The notes under the pieces are model-generated. The model was given only the letters and a program-made list of their open reading frames with translations. It was not told the DNA's origin and searched no databases. From contig NYTP01000027.1 in NCBI GenBank assembly GCA_002683575.1, positions 2,346 through 57,893 on the forward strand: a stretch of DNA of 55,548 nucleotides. Direction: 5' to 3'. Shown here one piece after another: positions 18,495 through 28,810 of the stretch. Each line of letters opens with the position of its first letter. The stretch's first letter is position 1. The position numbers and the translations under genes are program-made. Source of the stretch: Bermanella sp. (GTDB lineage: Bacteria > Pseudomonadota > Gammaproteobacteria > Pseudomonadales > Oceanobacteraceae).

Positions 18495-20333
18495 ATGCTG
18501 CAGGCTATTCGTGATGGTTCCAAGGGTGTTACTGCTAAAATTATAGTAGGTTTGATAATTTTGACGTTCGCGTTATTTGGTATCGAGAGTATTGTTGCTC
18601 TAGGCGGTGGTGATGATGCACCTGCTGAAGTAAATGGCGAAGAAATTAGCGAATTTCAAGTTCAGCAAATGGTAGAGATGCAAAAACGTCGCCTGCAGGC
18701 TCAATTTGGTGAAAACTTTGATCCCTCAATGATTAAAGATGAGATGCTTCGTGAATCTGCCGTAGAAAGCCTAATCAATGAAGCATTATTGAAACAAGCG
18801 GCTGTTAACTCTGGTGTTTATTTTTCTGATGCAGCCATCGATAAATTGATTTTACAGTCCCCAGAATTTCAAGTTAATGGCCAGTTTGACCGTGACCGTT
18901 ATGACCTAGTGCTGAGAAGTGCAGGTTTCACTCGTTTTACTTATCGTGAGCTTTTACGTACCTCACTATCCACGCAGCAAGCACAAAGTGCTTGGCAAGG
19001 TACGAGCTTCGCTACACCTTATGAAGCTAAACTAGCCGCTAAGCTAGAAGCGCAAACCCGTGATTTTTCATTTGTAGAGTTTTCTTTGGCTGATGCTAAA
19101 AAGAATGCGGTTGTTTCTGATGATGAAATCAGTGCGTTTTATGAAGAGAATTCGGCTCTTTATATGACACAAGATAAAGTAAGTATTAATTATGTAGAAC
19201 TTAAGCGAGATGACCTTGCTGGTTCTATCAGTATTACTGAAGATGAAATAGCTGATCGCTATGCAGAAATGCAAGCACAGGCAAACGCTAAGAAAGAATA
19301 TCGTGCCGCCCATATCCTTTTGTTATCAAATGATGAAGCGGCTCAAAAAACCATGCAAGAGATTAGCGATAAACTAGCCTCTGGTGACTCGTTTGAAGCG
19401 TTGGCGAAAGAATACTCTGAAGATGATACGTCAAAATATGCAGGTGGTGACCTTGGTTTTGCAAGTGAAGAGATATATGAAACTGCATTCGCCCAAGCGT
19501 TAGTCTCTCTAGAAAAAGATCAAGTATCCGGTGTGGTGGAAACACGTGACGGACTGCACTTAATTAAGTTGGTTGATGTTCGTCAACCAGAAGTTGCTAG
19601 CTTGGCTGAGTTAAGTGACTCGATTGAAACGGCACTTCGCCAAGAAGCTGTTCAGGTTGAATACCTTGAAGCACTTGAAACATTAAAGGATGAGGCCTTT
19701 TCATCGACTAATATCGATGTTCCAGCTAAAGCGCTTAATCTAACGGTTAAGTCTCAAGGTCCATTTTCAGAAATGGGTGGTGCTGGTATTGCTGAAAATC
19801 GCCAAGTTGTTATGGCTTCATTCTCTGATGTTGTTTTAAATGATGGTGCTAACAGCGAAGTCATTGAGCTTAATGACGGCCACGCGGTTGTTGTTCATTT
19901 AAATGAGTTTATTGAATCAAAAGTTAAGCCGCTTGCAGAAGTAAGTGATCAAATTAAATCTCAACTTATTGATCGTAAAGCAGCTGAAATGCTAGCTAAG
20001 CAGGCTTCTGAAGCATTGGATTCTGCTAAGGCTGGTAACTTCACAGGAAGCTGGACACGCGAATCAGGTAAGACTCGTAGCTTCACCGGTGCAGACTCAA
20101 CGATTGTTGATGCGGCATTCGCCATGGCTCTAAATGATGGCGTTGCATCTTATCAGTTAGTGAATACACAAGGTGGCAATCAAGCGTTATTACGCTTAGA
20201 TGCCATTTCACGTGATGTGAGTGTGTCTGAGACTGATGATGAGATTCAAAAAGTCAGCCGTGCTAAATCGTATAATGAGTTCAAGGCATACTATCAATAT
20301 CAACTTGATAATGCCGATATTGATAAAAGCTAA
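18495..20333 (+). CDS. ppiD: Periplasmic folding chaperone PpiD (membrane-anchored, parvulin domain)
   Basis: Inner-membrane-anchored periplasmic chaperone near the Sec translocon. It has 612 residues: one N-terminal helix (about 14-36, KIIVGLIILTFALFGIESIV), a SurA-like N-domain and a single parvulin domain (about 264-360; YRAAHILLL, ALAKEYSEDDTSKYAGGDLG, ETRDGLHLIKL). The ATG at 18495 gives the family N-terminus MLQAIRDGSKG; a TTG four codons earlier would sit directly on the AAGG site. The location after lon and hupB is conserved in pseudomonads as I recall. It ends in a long bidirectional terminator facing fabI. Confidence 0.93.
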   Translation: MLQAIRDGSKGVTAKIIVGLIILTFALFGIESIVALGGGDDAPAEVNGEEISEFQVQQMVEMQKRRLQAQFGENFDPSMIKDEMLRESAVESLINEALLKQAAVNSGVYFSDAAIDKLILQSPEFQVNGQFDRDRYDLVLRSAGFTRFTYRELLRTSLSTQQAQSAWQGTSFATPYEAKLAAKLEAQTRDFSFVEFSLADAKKNAVVSDDEISAFYEENSALYMTQDKVSINYVELKRDDLAGSISITEDEIADRYAEMQAQANAKKEYRAAHILLLSNDEAAQKTMQEISDKLASGDSFEALAKEYSEDDTSKYAGGDLGFASEEIYETAFAQALVSLEKDQVSGVVETRDGLHLIKLVDVRQPEVASLAELSDSIETALRQEAVQVEYLEALETLKDEAFSSTNIDVPAKALNLTVKSQGPFSEMGGAGIAENRQVVMASFSDVVLNDGANSEVIELNDGHAVVVHLNEFIESKVKPLAEVSDQIKSQLIDRKAAEMLAKQASEALDSAKAGNFTGSWTRESGKTRSFTGADSTIVDAAFAMALNDGVASYQLVNTQGGNQALLRLDAISRDVSVSETDDEIQKVSRAKSYNEFKAYYQYQLDNADIDKS

Positions 20334-20346
20334 TATCGATGAATTC

Positions 20347-20386
20347 AAGCAATAAAAAAGGGTCTAATGGCCCTTTTTTATTGCTT
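20347..20386. terminator. Bidirectional terminator between ppiD and fabI
   Basis: Perfect 16-bp arms AAGCAATAAAAAAGGG and CCCTTTTTTATTGCTT around TCTAATGG. A-run and T-run inside the arms make it a terminator on both strands, serving the convergent ppiD and fabI genes. Confidence 0.9.
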
Positions 20387-20399
20387 GCATAATTGGGGT

Positions 20400-21194
20400 T
20401 TATTCTTGTTCCATTTGTGTTGTTGATATGGCGCAAGTATTAAAGCCTGCATCCACGTACATAATTTCGCCCGTAATGCCACTTGCTAAGTCTGATGCCA
20501 GAAACATAGCTGCATTACCAACTTCTTCTATAGTGACGTTTCGTCTTAGAGGGGCACGCTGTTCGTTGTCTTTTAGCATTTTGCGAAAACTTTTTATGCC
20601 TGAGGCTGCTAGTGTGCGAATTGGTCCGGCGCTGATGGCATTTACTCTAATTCCTCTTGGCCCTAAGTTGCTAGCCAGATAACGTACACCTGCTTCTAAA
20701 CTGGCTTTGGCCATTCCCATAACATTGTAATTAGGTAAGGTTTGCGTTGAACCATGATAGGTTAGTGTAATAACCGACGCTGTATCACTCAGGGCGTCTT
20801 TAAACGCAGCGGTTAAAGCAACCAAGCTATAGCTGCTAATATCATGAGCAATTTTAAAGCCTTCACGAGTAGATACATCTAGCATATCGCCCTCAAGTTC
20901 GTGACCCGGTGCGAACCCAACTGAATGAACCAATACATCAAGTTGATCCCACTGGGCTGTGATGGAGGTTTTGAGGGACTCTATTTCATTGTCATTGGCA
21001 ACATCACAAGGGTAGACAAGGGTGCTGCCGAATTCTTCTGCAAACCCCTCAACCCGTCCTTTAAGTTTTTCATTTTGATAAGTAAAAGCAAGTTGTGCTC
21101 CTTGCTCATGAAAACTCTTTGCAATGCCGTAAGCAATGGATTTCTTGCTAGCGATGCCAACAATTAATGCTGTTTTGCCAGTTAATAATCCCAT
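20400..21194 (-). CDS. fabI: Enoyl-[acyl-carrier-protein] reductase (NADH), FabI type
   Basis: Last reductive step of each fatty-acid elongation cycle. It has 264 residues and starts [20 protein letters not shown] with the FabI-type nucleotide loop. Catalytic residues fall at E. coli positions: Y146, Y156 and K163 in [24 protein letters not shown] is the conserved substrate-loop region. The ATG at 21194 lies inside the end of the upstream ABC ATPase gene (13-base overlap), so translation is probably coupled to the transport operon. Confidence 0.96.
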   Translation of the reverse strand: MGLLTGKTALIVGIASKKSIAYGIAKSFHEQGAQLAFTYQNEKLKGRVEGFAEEFGSTLVYPCDVANDNEIESLKTSITAQWDQLDVLVHSVGFAPGHELEGDMLDVSTREGFKIAHDISSYSLVALTAAFKDALSDTASVITLTYHGSTQTLPNYNVMGMAKASLEAGVRYLASNLGPRGIRVNAISAGPIRTLAASGIKSFRKMLKDNEQRAPLRRNVTIEEVGNAAMFLASDLASGITGEIMYVDAGFNTCAISTTQMEQE

Positions 21195-22192
21195 GGTGAT
21201 TCCCAGTTCTCAAATGATTGCTGATGATAGTGACAAGCTACTTGGTGGTCTTGACCGTCTGTAACAATTAACGGTGGTCTTGTGCTATGGCAACGTGGTT
21301 CCACCATGGGGCAGCGAGTACTAAAGCGGCACCCCTGTGGAGGGTTAATGGGTGATGGAAGTTCCCCTGTAATTCTACGCTCACTGCGTTTAGCATTTGG
21401 ATCAGGGTTGGGAATAGCCTCAAGTAACAGTTGAGTGTAAGGGTGCCTTGGCCGCTTAAATAATTCATCGCTGTCCGCAGACTCGACGATTGAGCCTAGA
21501 TACATGACACTGATGCGATCAGATATGTGCTTGACCACGGCTAGGTCATGGGCAATAAAGAGAATGGCCAGATTCATTTTCTTTTGTAGCTCATTTAACA
21601 GGTTAATTATCTGCGATTGCACCGATACATCTAAAGCTGATACTGGCTCATCACAGATTAATAGATCAGGTTCAAGTGCAATGGCTCTTGCGATACCAAT
21701 ACGTTGTCGCTGACCGCCTGAAAATTCATGAGGGTACTTATTAATGGCATGTTCCGGTAAACCCACGGTGTCCAGTAGTGCTTTAACCTTTGCTTCGCGC
21801 TCTTGTAAGCTGAGCTGAGTGTGAATGATGAAAGGCTCTTGTAAGATGCTACCAACAGTATGTCTTGGGTTGAGTGACTCATAAGGGTCTTGAAAAACAT
21901 ATTGGATTTTAGGGCGAATAGAGCGAAGTGCTTTCTGGCTTAGTTTTGTCAGGTTAGCACCATGGAAATGAACTTCACCTGCGCTTGATGCATATAGGCG
22001 AGCAATGGTTTTCGCTAATGTACTTTTACCGCAACCGGATTCACCAACGATACCGAGAGTTTCACCGGGTTTGATGTATAGGTCGACATTATCAACTGCT
22101 CTTAAGTATTGTTTATCTCCAAAAAGTGAATGCTTTTTTACAGGGAAAAACTTGGATAAGCCGGAAACCGTGAGTAAATTATGCTGGCTCAT
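21182..22192 (-). CDS. Peptide ABC transporter ATPase, DppF/OppF type (second half of a split YejF)
   Basis: Cytoplasmic ATPase of the peptide importer encoded upstream. It has 336 residues: Walker [15 protein letters not shown]-loop [16 protein letters not shown], signature [15 protein letters not shown], Walker [17 protein letters not shown], and the C-terminal oligopeptide-transporter tail with the cysteine cluster [16 protein letters not shown] place the start at ATG 22192 ([16 protein letters not shown]) with GGAAAGAG upstream; the longer frame would overlap its neighbour by 77 bases. It overlaps the preceding ATPase gene by 14 bases and fabI by 13. In E. coli YejF these two ATPases are fused. 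Confidence 0.88.
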   Translation of the reverse strand: MSQHNLLTVSGLSKFFPVKKHSLFGDKQYLRAVDNVDLYIKPGETLGIVGESGCGKSTLAKTIARLYASSAGEVHFHGANLTKLSQKALRSIRPKIQYVFQDPYESLNPRHTVGSILQEPFIIHTQLSLQEREAKVKALLDTVGLPEHAINKYPHEFSGGQRQRIGIARAIALEPDLLICDEPVSALDVSVQSQIINLLNELQKKMNLAILFIAHDLAVVKHISDRISVMYLGSIVESADSDELFKRPRHPYTQLLLEAIPNPDPNAKRSERRITGELPSPINPPQGCRFSTRCPMVEPRCHSTRPPLIVTDGQDHQVACHYHQQSFENWESPWDY

Positions 22193-23174
22193 ATTTAATC
22201 TCTTTCCAGTGAAGGCAATTAACGTAAAGATCGTTTTCCTGGTGGACAAATTCATGCCCTAAGGTTTTACAATTGTCTTGCTTGTGGGGGCAGCGATTAT
22301 AAAAGCGACAACCTTCAGGCATGTTTTGTAATGTGGGTACCTGACCTTCAATTGTGCTTAATTGACTTTTTCTTGGTTGGTTGAGCTTGGGGATAGCGTT
22401 TAAAAGGCCCTGTGAATAAGGATGCTTAGGATGCTGGAATAGAGCTTTCACAGTAGATTTTTCTACAACTCTACCTGCGTACATGACGACCACGTCATCA
22501 CACAGTTGTGCAATGACACCTAAATCATGAGTTATAAATAAAATGGCCATGCCGTATTCCTTTTGCAAGGATTGCATAAGGTCTAGTATCTGGGCCTGTA
22601 TGGTCACATCCAGTGCGGTAGTGGGCTCGTCAGCAATTAGAATATCAGGCTTACAGGCAAGCGCCATGGCAATCATAACGCGCTGTCGCATGCCACCTGA
22701 AAGTTGATGCGGGAATTCCATAACCCTTTTGTGCGCGTCAGGAATACCGACTTTTTGGAGTACGTCTACCGCTTCATTTAGCCGCTGCTTTTTGCTCAGT
22801 TCTGGACGATGCAGCTCGTAGACTTCCATTATTTGTTTGCCAATGGTTTTTACCGGGTTGAGCGCAGTCATTGGTTCTTGAAAAATCATGGCAATGCGAT
22901 TGCCACGGATTATTTGCATTTGTTTGGATGCTAAGGAAGTGAGCTCGGTATTTTTAAACTTAACACTGCCGCTACTAATGCAGCCAGCTGGTTGTGGTAA
23001 AAGCTTCATGATAGTAAGGGATGTGACACTTTTACCGCAGCCAGATTCACCAACCAGACCGAGTGTTTTACCTGGCTGTAATTCAAAGCTGACGTTATCT
23101 AAAACATTAAGCGCACCTTGGTCGGTTTTAAATTCGACGCATAGGTGGCTTACTTTAAGTAATGCTTCATTCAC
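22179..23174 (-). CDS. Peptide ABC transporter ATPase, DppD/OppD type (first half of a split YejF)
   Basis: Partner ATPase of the peptide importer. It has 331 residues: Walker [16 protein letters not shown]-loop [16 protein letters not shown], signature [15 protein letters not shown], Walker [17 protein letters not shown] and a C-terminal cysteine set, [15 protein letters not shown]. The start is GTG at 23174, overlapping the solute-binding-protein stop by four bases (GTGA), a typical coupled junction. With the next gene it forms the heterodimeric ATPase pair used by Dpp/Opp systems. Confidence 0.88.
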   Translation of the reverse strand: MNEALLKVSHLCVEFKTDQGALNVLDNVSFELQPGKTLGLVGESGCGKSVTSLTIMKLLPQPAGCISSGSVKFKNTELTSLASKQMQIIRGNRIAMIFQEPMTALNPVKTIGKQIMEVYELHRPELSKKQRLNEAVDVLQKVGIPDAHKRVMEFPHQLSGGMRQRVMIAMALACKPDILIADEPTTALDVTIQAQILDLMQSLQKEYGMAILFITHDLGVIAQLCDDVVVMYAGRVVEKSTVKALFQHPKHPYSQGLLNAIPKLNQPRKSQLSTIEGQVPTLQNMPEGCRFYNRCPHKQDNCKTLGHEFVHQENDLYVNCLHWKEIKYEPA

Positions 23175-24976
23175 GGAGTGTTTGCTCTATATTGTGTGAA
23201 TGTCTTTAAAACAGCGGGATAGGTCGTTTTACTTTTGCGCGCTGTTTTAGTTTCAATTTTAATGGTGTTGTCTATCCAAAATAAGCCGCCATCACTAAAA
23301 GGAGAGTAAAGACTGCCACTGGTTTTGGTGCCAGGAATCTCAGGCAGCTTGATCCAGCGCCAGTGGGCACCACGAGTATAGGGCACTTTAAAATCGGGAA
23401 TAAAGGCAGCAGACTCGTGAATCATTGCTTCAATTTCTTGTGCAAGCTTAACTCTGATAGTTTTATTGGTTTCGCTGCGATACTGCTTGATTTTTTCATC
23501 AAGCTTAGGGTTGTTCATATTAGTTACATTATTAGTCTGAGGCTTGTGTGCGTTTTCACTGTGGAAATGCTGCCAAAAAGCAGGTCTAAAACCAGTGCTC
23601 CAGCCTAGTGATGCAATTTCATGTTGTTTTTGCATGATGGTTTTATAATGCGAAGAAGAATCTTGAAGATTTAAATTGATTTCGATGCCTGCTTTTAATG
23701 CATCTTGTTTCAAAATGGCCCAGCGATCACTGTGCTCTTTTCGTCCGTAGTTAAGGTCAAGGCTTAAACGCTTGCCGTTATTTACTCGGATGCCGTCACC
23801 ACCACGCTGCGCCCACTCACTAGCATCAAGTAGGGCGTTTGCTTTGCCGAGGTCAAACGGGCGGGCCTGTATGGAAGGGTTGCTGTATTCTCCATAACCA
23901 GTATGAAACCCTTGCAGGCGTTCATAGTCGCCACGTAGTACGGTATCGATGACCTTTTGAAAGTTAAGCGCATGAGCAAGAGCTAAGCGAACGGTTTTAT
24001 CTTTTAATAATTCGTTATCCTGGTTTAAGAAAAACCCCGAACTTGAACGTGGCATGTCATTGTAAAAAAAGAATTTCTCAATAAAGCCTTTGTCATAAAG
24101 CGCCCCGGTTGCTTTGTTGTGCCAGAATTCGGGCTGAACAAGTGTAAATGTGTCTAGGTTGCCTTTCTCGAAATGATTGTAAGCAATGTTGATGTCACGA
24201 ATGACTTTGATGACAACCTTATCAACGTTGAAGCGACCAATATTGTACTTTCTATCTTTTGCCCACCATTGTTGTTTGCGGGTGAATTCAACCTGCTTGC
24301 CTTTCTTGATTTTAGAAATTTGATAGGGTCCGGTATTAGGTACCACTTTCCAGTTGTAATCTTTGACCCATGAATCACCAATGGTTTTATAGAAGTGTTT
24401 AGGTGTTGGTGTGACGCCATAATAATAGTGAAGCTCTTCCTTTGGTCGAGCTACAGCCCCTTTGATTGAGATTGTGTGATCATCAAATTTTTGCACGTCT
24501 AAAATTTGTTCGGTGTAGTAGTTGTTGTACCACGGGGCATTGATATGAGGGGAGCGCATAAATTCAAGGGTAAATAGAAAGTCATCAGCCGTCACAGGTT
24601 GGCCGTCACTCCACTTTGCTGCAGGGTCCAGTTGATAATAAACCGTTTGACCATCACTGCCATAGGCCCATTTTTGAGCAAGCTGTGGAATGATTTCTTG
24701 TGTATTAGGGTGTATTTGAACCAGCCCTAATTGATTTGCATTAATAAAGCTACGAAATGAACTGTTTGAATCCGGGCCAACCGTTCTAAGTGTTGGCGGG
24801 AACGCCAAAATAAAATCCGTAAACACACCACCTTTTAATGCCTTTGGGTCTGCCCAAACAGGTGACTGATTATTGGTTTGCCACTTAATATTGTCTGGAA
24901 GAGTCGCTGCTTGAGTGTAAGCAACAAGACTGGCAAGGAGACAGCAAAAAATGAAAGCGCTTTTTATTATGTTCAT
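23171..24976 (-). CDS. yejA: Extracellular solute-binding protein, family 5 (YejA-like)
   Basis: Periplasmic peptide-binding protein. It has 601 residues (E. coli YejA about 604) with a signal peptide MNIIKSAFIFCCLLASLVAY ending near AQA-ATLP. Family 5 features include LAQKWAYGSDGQTVYYQLDP, AKWSDGQPVTADDFLFTLE and the C-terminal HWRWIKLPEIP. YejA-type proteins bind oligopeptides, including the antibiotic microcin C in E. coli; the ligand here is unknown. Position between the permease and ATPase genes supports the assignment. The E. coli gene name is used by similarity, so treat it as an orthology guess. Confidence 0.82.
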   Translation of the reverse strand: MNIIKSAFIFCCLLASLVAYTQAATLPDNIKWQTNNQSPVWADPKALKGGVFTDFILAFPPTLRTVGPDSNSSFRSFINANQLGLVQIHPNTQEIIPQLAQKWAYGSDGQTVYYQLDPAAKWSDGQPVTADDFLFTLEFMRSPHINAPWYNNYYTEQILDVQKFDDHTISIKGAVARPKEELHYYYGVTPTPKHFYKTIGDSWVKDYNWKVVPNTGPYQISKIKKGKQVEFTRKQQWWAKDRKYNIGRFNVDKVVIKVIRDINIAYNHFEKGNLDTFTLVQPEFWHNKATGALYDKGFIEKFFFYNDMPRSSSGFFLNQDNELLKDKTVRLALAHALNFQKVIDTVLRGDYERLQGFHTGYGEYSNPSIQARPFDLGKANALLDASEWAQRGGDGIRVNNGKRLSLDLNYGRKEHSDRWAILKQDALKAGIEINLNLQDSSSHYKTIMQKQHEIASLGWSTGFRPAFWQHFHSENAHKPQTNNVTNMNNPKLDEKIKQYRSETNKTIRVKLAQEIEAMIHESAAFIPDFKVPYTRGAHWRWIKLPEIPGTKTSGSLYSPFSDGGLFWIDNTIKIETKTARKSKTTYPAVLKTFTQYRANTP

Positions 24977-24986
24977 TATTTATCTC

Positions 24987-26033
24987 TTAGCTGAAATATG
25001 AATATTTTTTAGGATCGAAGGCTTCACGAATGGCTTCGCCAATAAAGGTTACCAAGGTTAATACAATGGTTAATGCTATAACGGCCGAGGCGGCTATCCA
25101 TTGATAATCTAGGTTACTGGTACCTTGTTGTAGTAGCTCACCCCAGCTTGGTGTGGGAGCAGGAAGCCCAAACCCTAAATAATCAAGACTCGTTAAAGCG
25201 GTAATGCCACTGACGACTGAAAAAGGAAAAAATGTGACTAAAATGGATACTGAATTGGGCAGGATGTGCTTAAACATAATTCGCCAGTTCGATGCGCCAA
25301 TGGAACGTGCCGCTAGCACATATTCTCGAGTGTTTTCTCGGTATGTCTCTGTGCGCATATACCAGGTTAAGCCCATCCAACTAAACGCACCGAGCATTAG
25401 TGCTAATGTCCAAAAATTAGGCGTAATAATGGAGGCCACGATCATAATAATATATAGAATTGGCACGTTTGAGAGTATCTCAATAATGCGTTGAAATATT
25501 AAATCAAACCCTCCGCCTAAAAACCCCATTAATGCGCCTATAGTGATACCAATCACATAAGAAATAGTGAGCAAGAATAGTGAAAATAAAATGGCAATCC
25601 TGAAACCATATACAAGCCGTGAAAGGATATCTCGCCCTGCCATATCGGTACCCAGGTAATGGCGATGCTCTATTGAAGGTGCATAAGGTGGGAACTCGCC
25701 TTCAATGAAATGGTTTTCAAATGGATTGTAGGGGACCAATGCCTCAAGCATCCAGTTACCAGAGTCGGGGTTATTATCAAAAACTTGTTTTAAGTCTCTG
25801 TAATTTGTTTCCCACTGATAGCCTAAACCAAAGGTATCCCCTGGGATGATGTCGCCGTAACTTGGAAAATATAGCGTATCATTGTAATGGATAATGACAG
25901 GGCGATTATTTACCCATATTTCGGCGAATAAACTAACAAAAATCAATATGCAAATAGCATAAAATGAATAGTAACCGCGTTTAAGAGATTTAAAGCGTTG
26001 CCACCTGCGCTTTGCTTGTGGAGAAAACATCAT
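24987..26033 (-). CDS. yejE: Peptide ABC transporter permease, YejE-like
   Basis: Inner-membrane permease. It has 348 residues: an N-terminal cytoplasmic basic stretch (FSPQAKRRWQRFKSLKRGYY), one helix, a periplasmic loop of about 110 residues, then five helices. The loop block EHRHYLGTDMAGRDILSRLV and the EAA coupling loop EYVLAARSIGASNWRIMFKH are typical of DppC/OppC/YejE proteins. I place the start at ATG 26033, with GGAG seven bases upstream and a four-base ATGA overlap with yejB; the longer frame would overlap by 49 bases. It is 10 bases upstream of yejA. Confidence 0.87.
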   Translation of the reverse strand: MMFSPQAKRRWQRFKSLKRGYYSFYAICILIFVSLFAEIWVNNRPVIIHYNDTLYFPSYGDIIPGDTFGLGYQWETNYRDLKQVFDNNPDSGNWMLEALVPYNPFENHFIEGEFPPYAPSIEHRHYLGTDMAGRDILSRLVYGFRIAILFSLFLLTISYVIGITIGALMGFLGGGFDLIFQRIIEILSNVPILYIIMIVASIITPNFWTLALMLGAFSWMGLTWYMRTETYRENTREYVLAARSIGASNWRIMFKHILPNSVSILVTFFPFSVVSGITALTSLDYLGFGLPAPTPSWGELLQQGTSNLDYQWIAASAVIALTIVLTLVTFIGEAIREAFDPKKYSYFS

Positions 26034-27058
26034 TTTCGTTCTCCAAAACGAATTCTTGGGTCGGCCCATGCCACGCATAAATCACTTAAGATATTGCCGA
26101 TTAAATAAAGCACAGCAGAAATAACCAATATGCCCATTACCACAGGGTAATCCCGCTCAACCAATGCTTCATAGCCGAGCAAGCCAATGCCATCAATGTT
26201 AAATATTTTTTCAATTAAAAAAGAACCACCTAAAATCACACCAATATTCTGGCCAAAATGAGTAGCAAGAGGGATTAAGCTGTTTCTTAATGCGTGGCGG
26301 CTGACGGCCTGTTTAAAGCTAAAGCCTTTTGCAGTTGCTGTTCGAACATAATCTGCGGCGAGATTTTCCATTAAAGCGTTTTTCATCATGAACGTCATAA
26401 CGGCAAGAGAGCCTGACATGTATGCGATTAGAGGTAATGCAGCGTGATTTAAAATATCTTTTATTTGCTCCCATGTGGATAGGTATTCAAATTCATCACT
26501 GACAAATCCACCTAAAGGAAACCATTCTAGATTGGCAGCAAAATACGCAATGCATGCAATGCCAATCACGTAACCAGGAACTGCGTAACTTATAAAAATA
26601 AATGCAGAGGATATATGGTCAAAAGGGGCACCATGTTTAATGGCCTTAACGATTCCCAGGGGAATGCAAAGTAAATATGTGAGAATCATGGTGGTAACAC
26701 CATAAAAAACAGAAATCGGCAGTCGGTCTTTAATGCTTTCCCATACCGGCTCACCGTAACGAGTGGATTCACCTAAATCTAGGGTTAGTATTTTCAACAA
26801 CCATTCGAAGTAGCTTTGAATAACCGGTTTATCAAAACCATAATAGGCTTTGAGTTGATCAAGCTGATCTTCACTAAGGCTCTGTGCGCCAAAGCCGTTA
26901 GAGCTTGATGAAGTAGCGGCACCTGAAAATTGCGCTTCAGCTAGCATGCGTTCGATTGGGCCGCCAGGTACTAAGCGAGTAAGGGTAAATACGAGTAAGG
27001 TTATCCCGATAAATGTCGGGATAATTAGCAATAACCGCTGTAAAAAGTAGCTCTGCAT
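26030..27058 (-). CDS. yejB: Peptide ABC transporter permease, YejB-like
   Basis: Inner-membrane permease of 342 residues. It starts MQSYFLQRLLLIIPTFIGIT (first helix) and has LVPGGPIERMLAEAQF, LGESTRYGEPVWESIKDRLP, the EAA loop YVRTATAKGFSFKQAVSRHA and the C-terminal GLLGYEALVERDYPVVMG, matching YejB more closely than DppB. It is the first gene of yejBEA plus two ATPase genes plus fabI. A 66-base gap separates it from mltD on the same strand; no clear terminator is seen there, so mltD may be part of the transcript. Confidence 0.88.
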   Translation of the reverse strand: MQSYFLQRLLLIIPTFIGITLLVFTLTRLVPGGPIERMLAEAQFSGAATSSSSNGFGAQSLSEDQLDQLKAYYGFDKPVIQSYFEWLLKILTLDLGESTRYGEPVWESIKDRLPISVFYGVTTMILTYLLCIPLGIVKAIKHGAPFDHISSAFIFISYAVPGYVIGIACIAYFAANLEWFPLGGFVSDEFEYLSTWEQIKDILNHAALPLIAYMSGSLAVMTFMMKNALMENLAADYVRTATAKGFSFKQAVSRHALRNSLIPLATHFGQNIGVILGGSFLIEKIFNIDGIGLLGYEALVERDYPVVMGILVISAVLYLIGNILSDLCVAWADPRIRFGERK

Positions 27059-27124
27059 GCTCAGTTCTTATTGTTATAGATGGCGCTAAGTTAACAGATA
27101 TGTGGCATTAAGACAAAGCGCGCA

Positions 27125-28780
27125 CTAGCCAGACTGGGTAACGTCTACATAAAGAATTAGCTGATCACCTGGCTGCAAGTATTTGCGATTTTTTATTTGA
27201 TTCCAGCGCTGTATATCTTTTACTCGTACATTAAATTTATTCGCAATTCGATGTAGGCTATCGCCATTTCGTACACGATAACGAACTTTTCGGATAATCT
27301 CTCTATTTTGCTTATTCCACGTATTATTTGTTTTTGACCATATGACCAAATTTTGGCCAGGTATAAGTGGGTCTTTAGGTGCCATGCCATTCCATCTAGC
27401 AATACTTCGTACTGACACTTTATGCTCTTTCGAGAGGCTCCAGAAACTATCGCCGCTTTGCACTCGGTGACTGATTTTTGATGAGCCCGCAGGGCCCTTT
27501 GTTCTGCCCTGTTTGGCGGTTTTACGATTTTTTGCACTAAAGGTGTAGCTTGCAAGGTTATTAAATGCCGTAGGTATCAATAACATATCACCAATCCTAA
27601 GCAGGCTACCTTGAATAGGATTAACTTGCTTAAGCGCGTCTGGTGTTGTGTGGAATCGCTTAGCGATACTGATTAATGAGTCACCACTTTTAACCTTGTA
27701 GCGCTGCCATTTAATGCGCTCAGCTGGGGAGATTTGCGCCAGCTGGTCTTCAATTTGTGCTTTAGATTCAATAGGTACAAGTATTTCATGAGGTCCATTT
27801 GGACTGGTTGCCCATTGATTATATTGTGGATTTAGCTTGTAGATTTCTTCCAGATCGACGCCCGCCATAACAGCGGCCTGACTTAAGTCCATCTGGCTGC
27901 CAGTATCGACGACAGCGAAATAAGGTTTATTTTCGATAAAAGGTACGGTGATTCCGTATTTTTCAGGCTCACCTATTAATTTAGCCAGTGCGATTAACTT
28001 GGGTACATAGTCACGTGTTTCCTTGGGCAGCGAAAGAGACCAGAAATCGGTTGGCAAGCCTTTACGCTTATTTTTGCGAATAGCTTTACGAACGGTGCCA
28101 GCCCCAGAGTTGTAAGCGGCTAAAGCAAGCATCCAGTCACCCTTGAATTCTCGTGATAGGCCCTTAAGAAATTTCAGTGCGCCAATAGTTGAGAGGCGAA
28201 TGTCTCGACGACCATCATACCACCAGGTTTGATTCATACCGTATACGTGGCCAGTACTTGGGATGAATTGCCACACACCTGCTGCACGTCCATGGCTATA
28301 TGCAAACGGGTCAAAAGCACTTTCTACGATAGGTAATAAGGCAATCTCCCCCGGCATGTCGCGAGTGTCGATCTGCTCCATAATGAAATAAAGATAGCGT
28401 TCAGCCCTCAATGACACCCGATTAATGTAGCCTTGGTGCTTCTTGAACCAATTCAATTGCGCCCTAATAGGGCCATTTTCAAGGTCACTATCAAGCTGGT
28501 ATTGATCGCGCATGCGCTGCCATAGGTCAGTAGGTTCATCGGCTAGTACGTCGGATTGAGGTTTTGATTCTGTGCCTTGATTAGATGCTGCTGAAGTGCT
28601 CAGTTCTGACATATCATTATCAAGCAGTAAGTTAGGTGCTTGATTATCTGATAGGCTGTTTGAGCTTGGCTGAATAAGTGCGCATCCACTGATTAATACT
28701 GTGGTGCTAAATAGGCTTAAAACACGTAAAAACAATTGGATATACCGATAGAAAATGTGCGGGCAGTGTATGAATACCAT
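27125..28780 (-). CDS. mltD: Membrane-bound lytic murein transglycosylase D with three LysM domains
   Basis: Lipoprotein that cleaves peptidoglycan to 1,6-anhydro products. It has 551 residues. A lipobox, LISGC, gives C33 as the lipidated cysteine after a rather long n-region. The SLT domain carries the catalytic E153 in LPIVESAFDPFAYSHG, followed by AAGVWQFIPSTGHVYGM and AAYNSGAGTV. Three LysM repeats start near residues 361, 438 and 500 (YKVKSGDSL, HRVQSGDSF, YRVRNGDSL), one more than E. coli MltD. It is divergent from the methyltransferase gene; as I recall, gloB lies in this gap in enterobacteria and pseudomonads, but not here. Confidence 0.92.
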   Translation of the reverse strand: MVFIHCPHIFYRYIQLFLRVLSLFSTTVLISGCALIQPSSNSLSDNQAPNLLLDNDMSELSTSAASNQGTESKPQSDVLADEPTDLWQRMRDQYQLDSDLENGPIRAQLNWFKKHQGYINRVSLRAERYLYFIMEQIDTRDMPGEIALLPIVESAFDPFAYSHGRAAGVWQFIPSTGHVYGMNQTWWYDGRRDIRLSTIGALKFLKGLSREFKGDWMLALAAYNSGAGTVRKAIRKNKRKGLPTDFWSLSLPKETRDYVPKLIALAKLIGEPEKYGITVPFIENKPYFAVVDTGSQMDLSQAAVMAGVDLEEIYKLNPQYNQWATSPNGPHEILVPIESKAQIEDQLAQISPAERIKWQRYKVKSGDSLISIAKRFHTTPDALKQVNPIQGSLLRIGDMLLIPTAFNNLASYTFSAKNRKTAKQGRTKGPAGSSKISHRVQSGDSFWSLSKEHKVSVRSIARWNGMAPKDPLIPGQNLVIWSKTNNTWNKQNREIIRKVRYRVRNGDSLHRIANKFNVRVKDIQRWNQIKNRKYLQPGDQLILYVDVTQSG

Positions 28781-28804
28781 GGTTTTTGGTCAAGTTAGGT
28801 TTTG

Positions 28805-28810
28805 TATAAT
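28805..28810 (+). promoter_or_regulatory. Possible -10 element for the methyltransferase-rnhA-dnaQ genes
   Basis: A perfect TATAAT 27 bases before the ATG at 28838, without a convincing -35 at 16-18 bases. Plausible start point near 28817. Confidence 0.35.
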
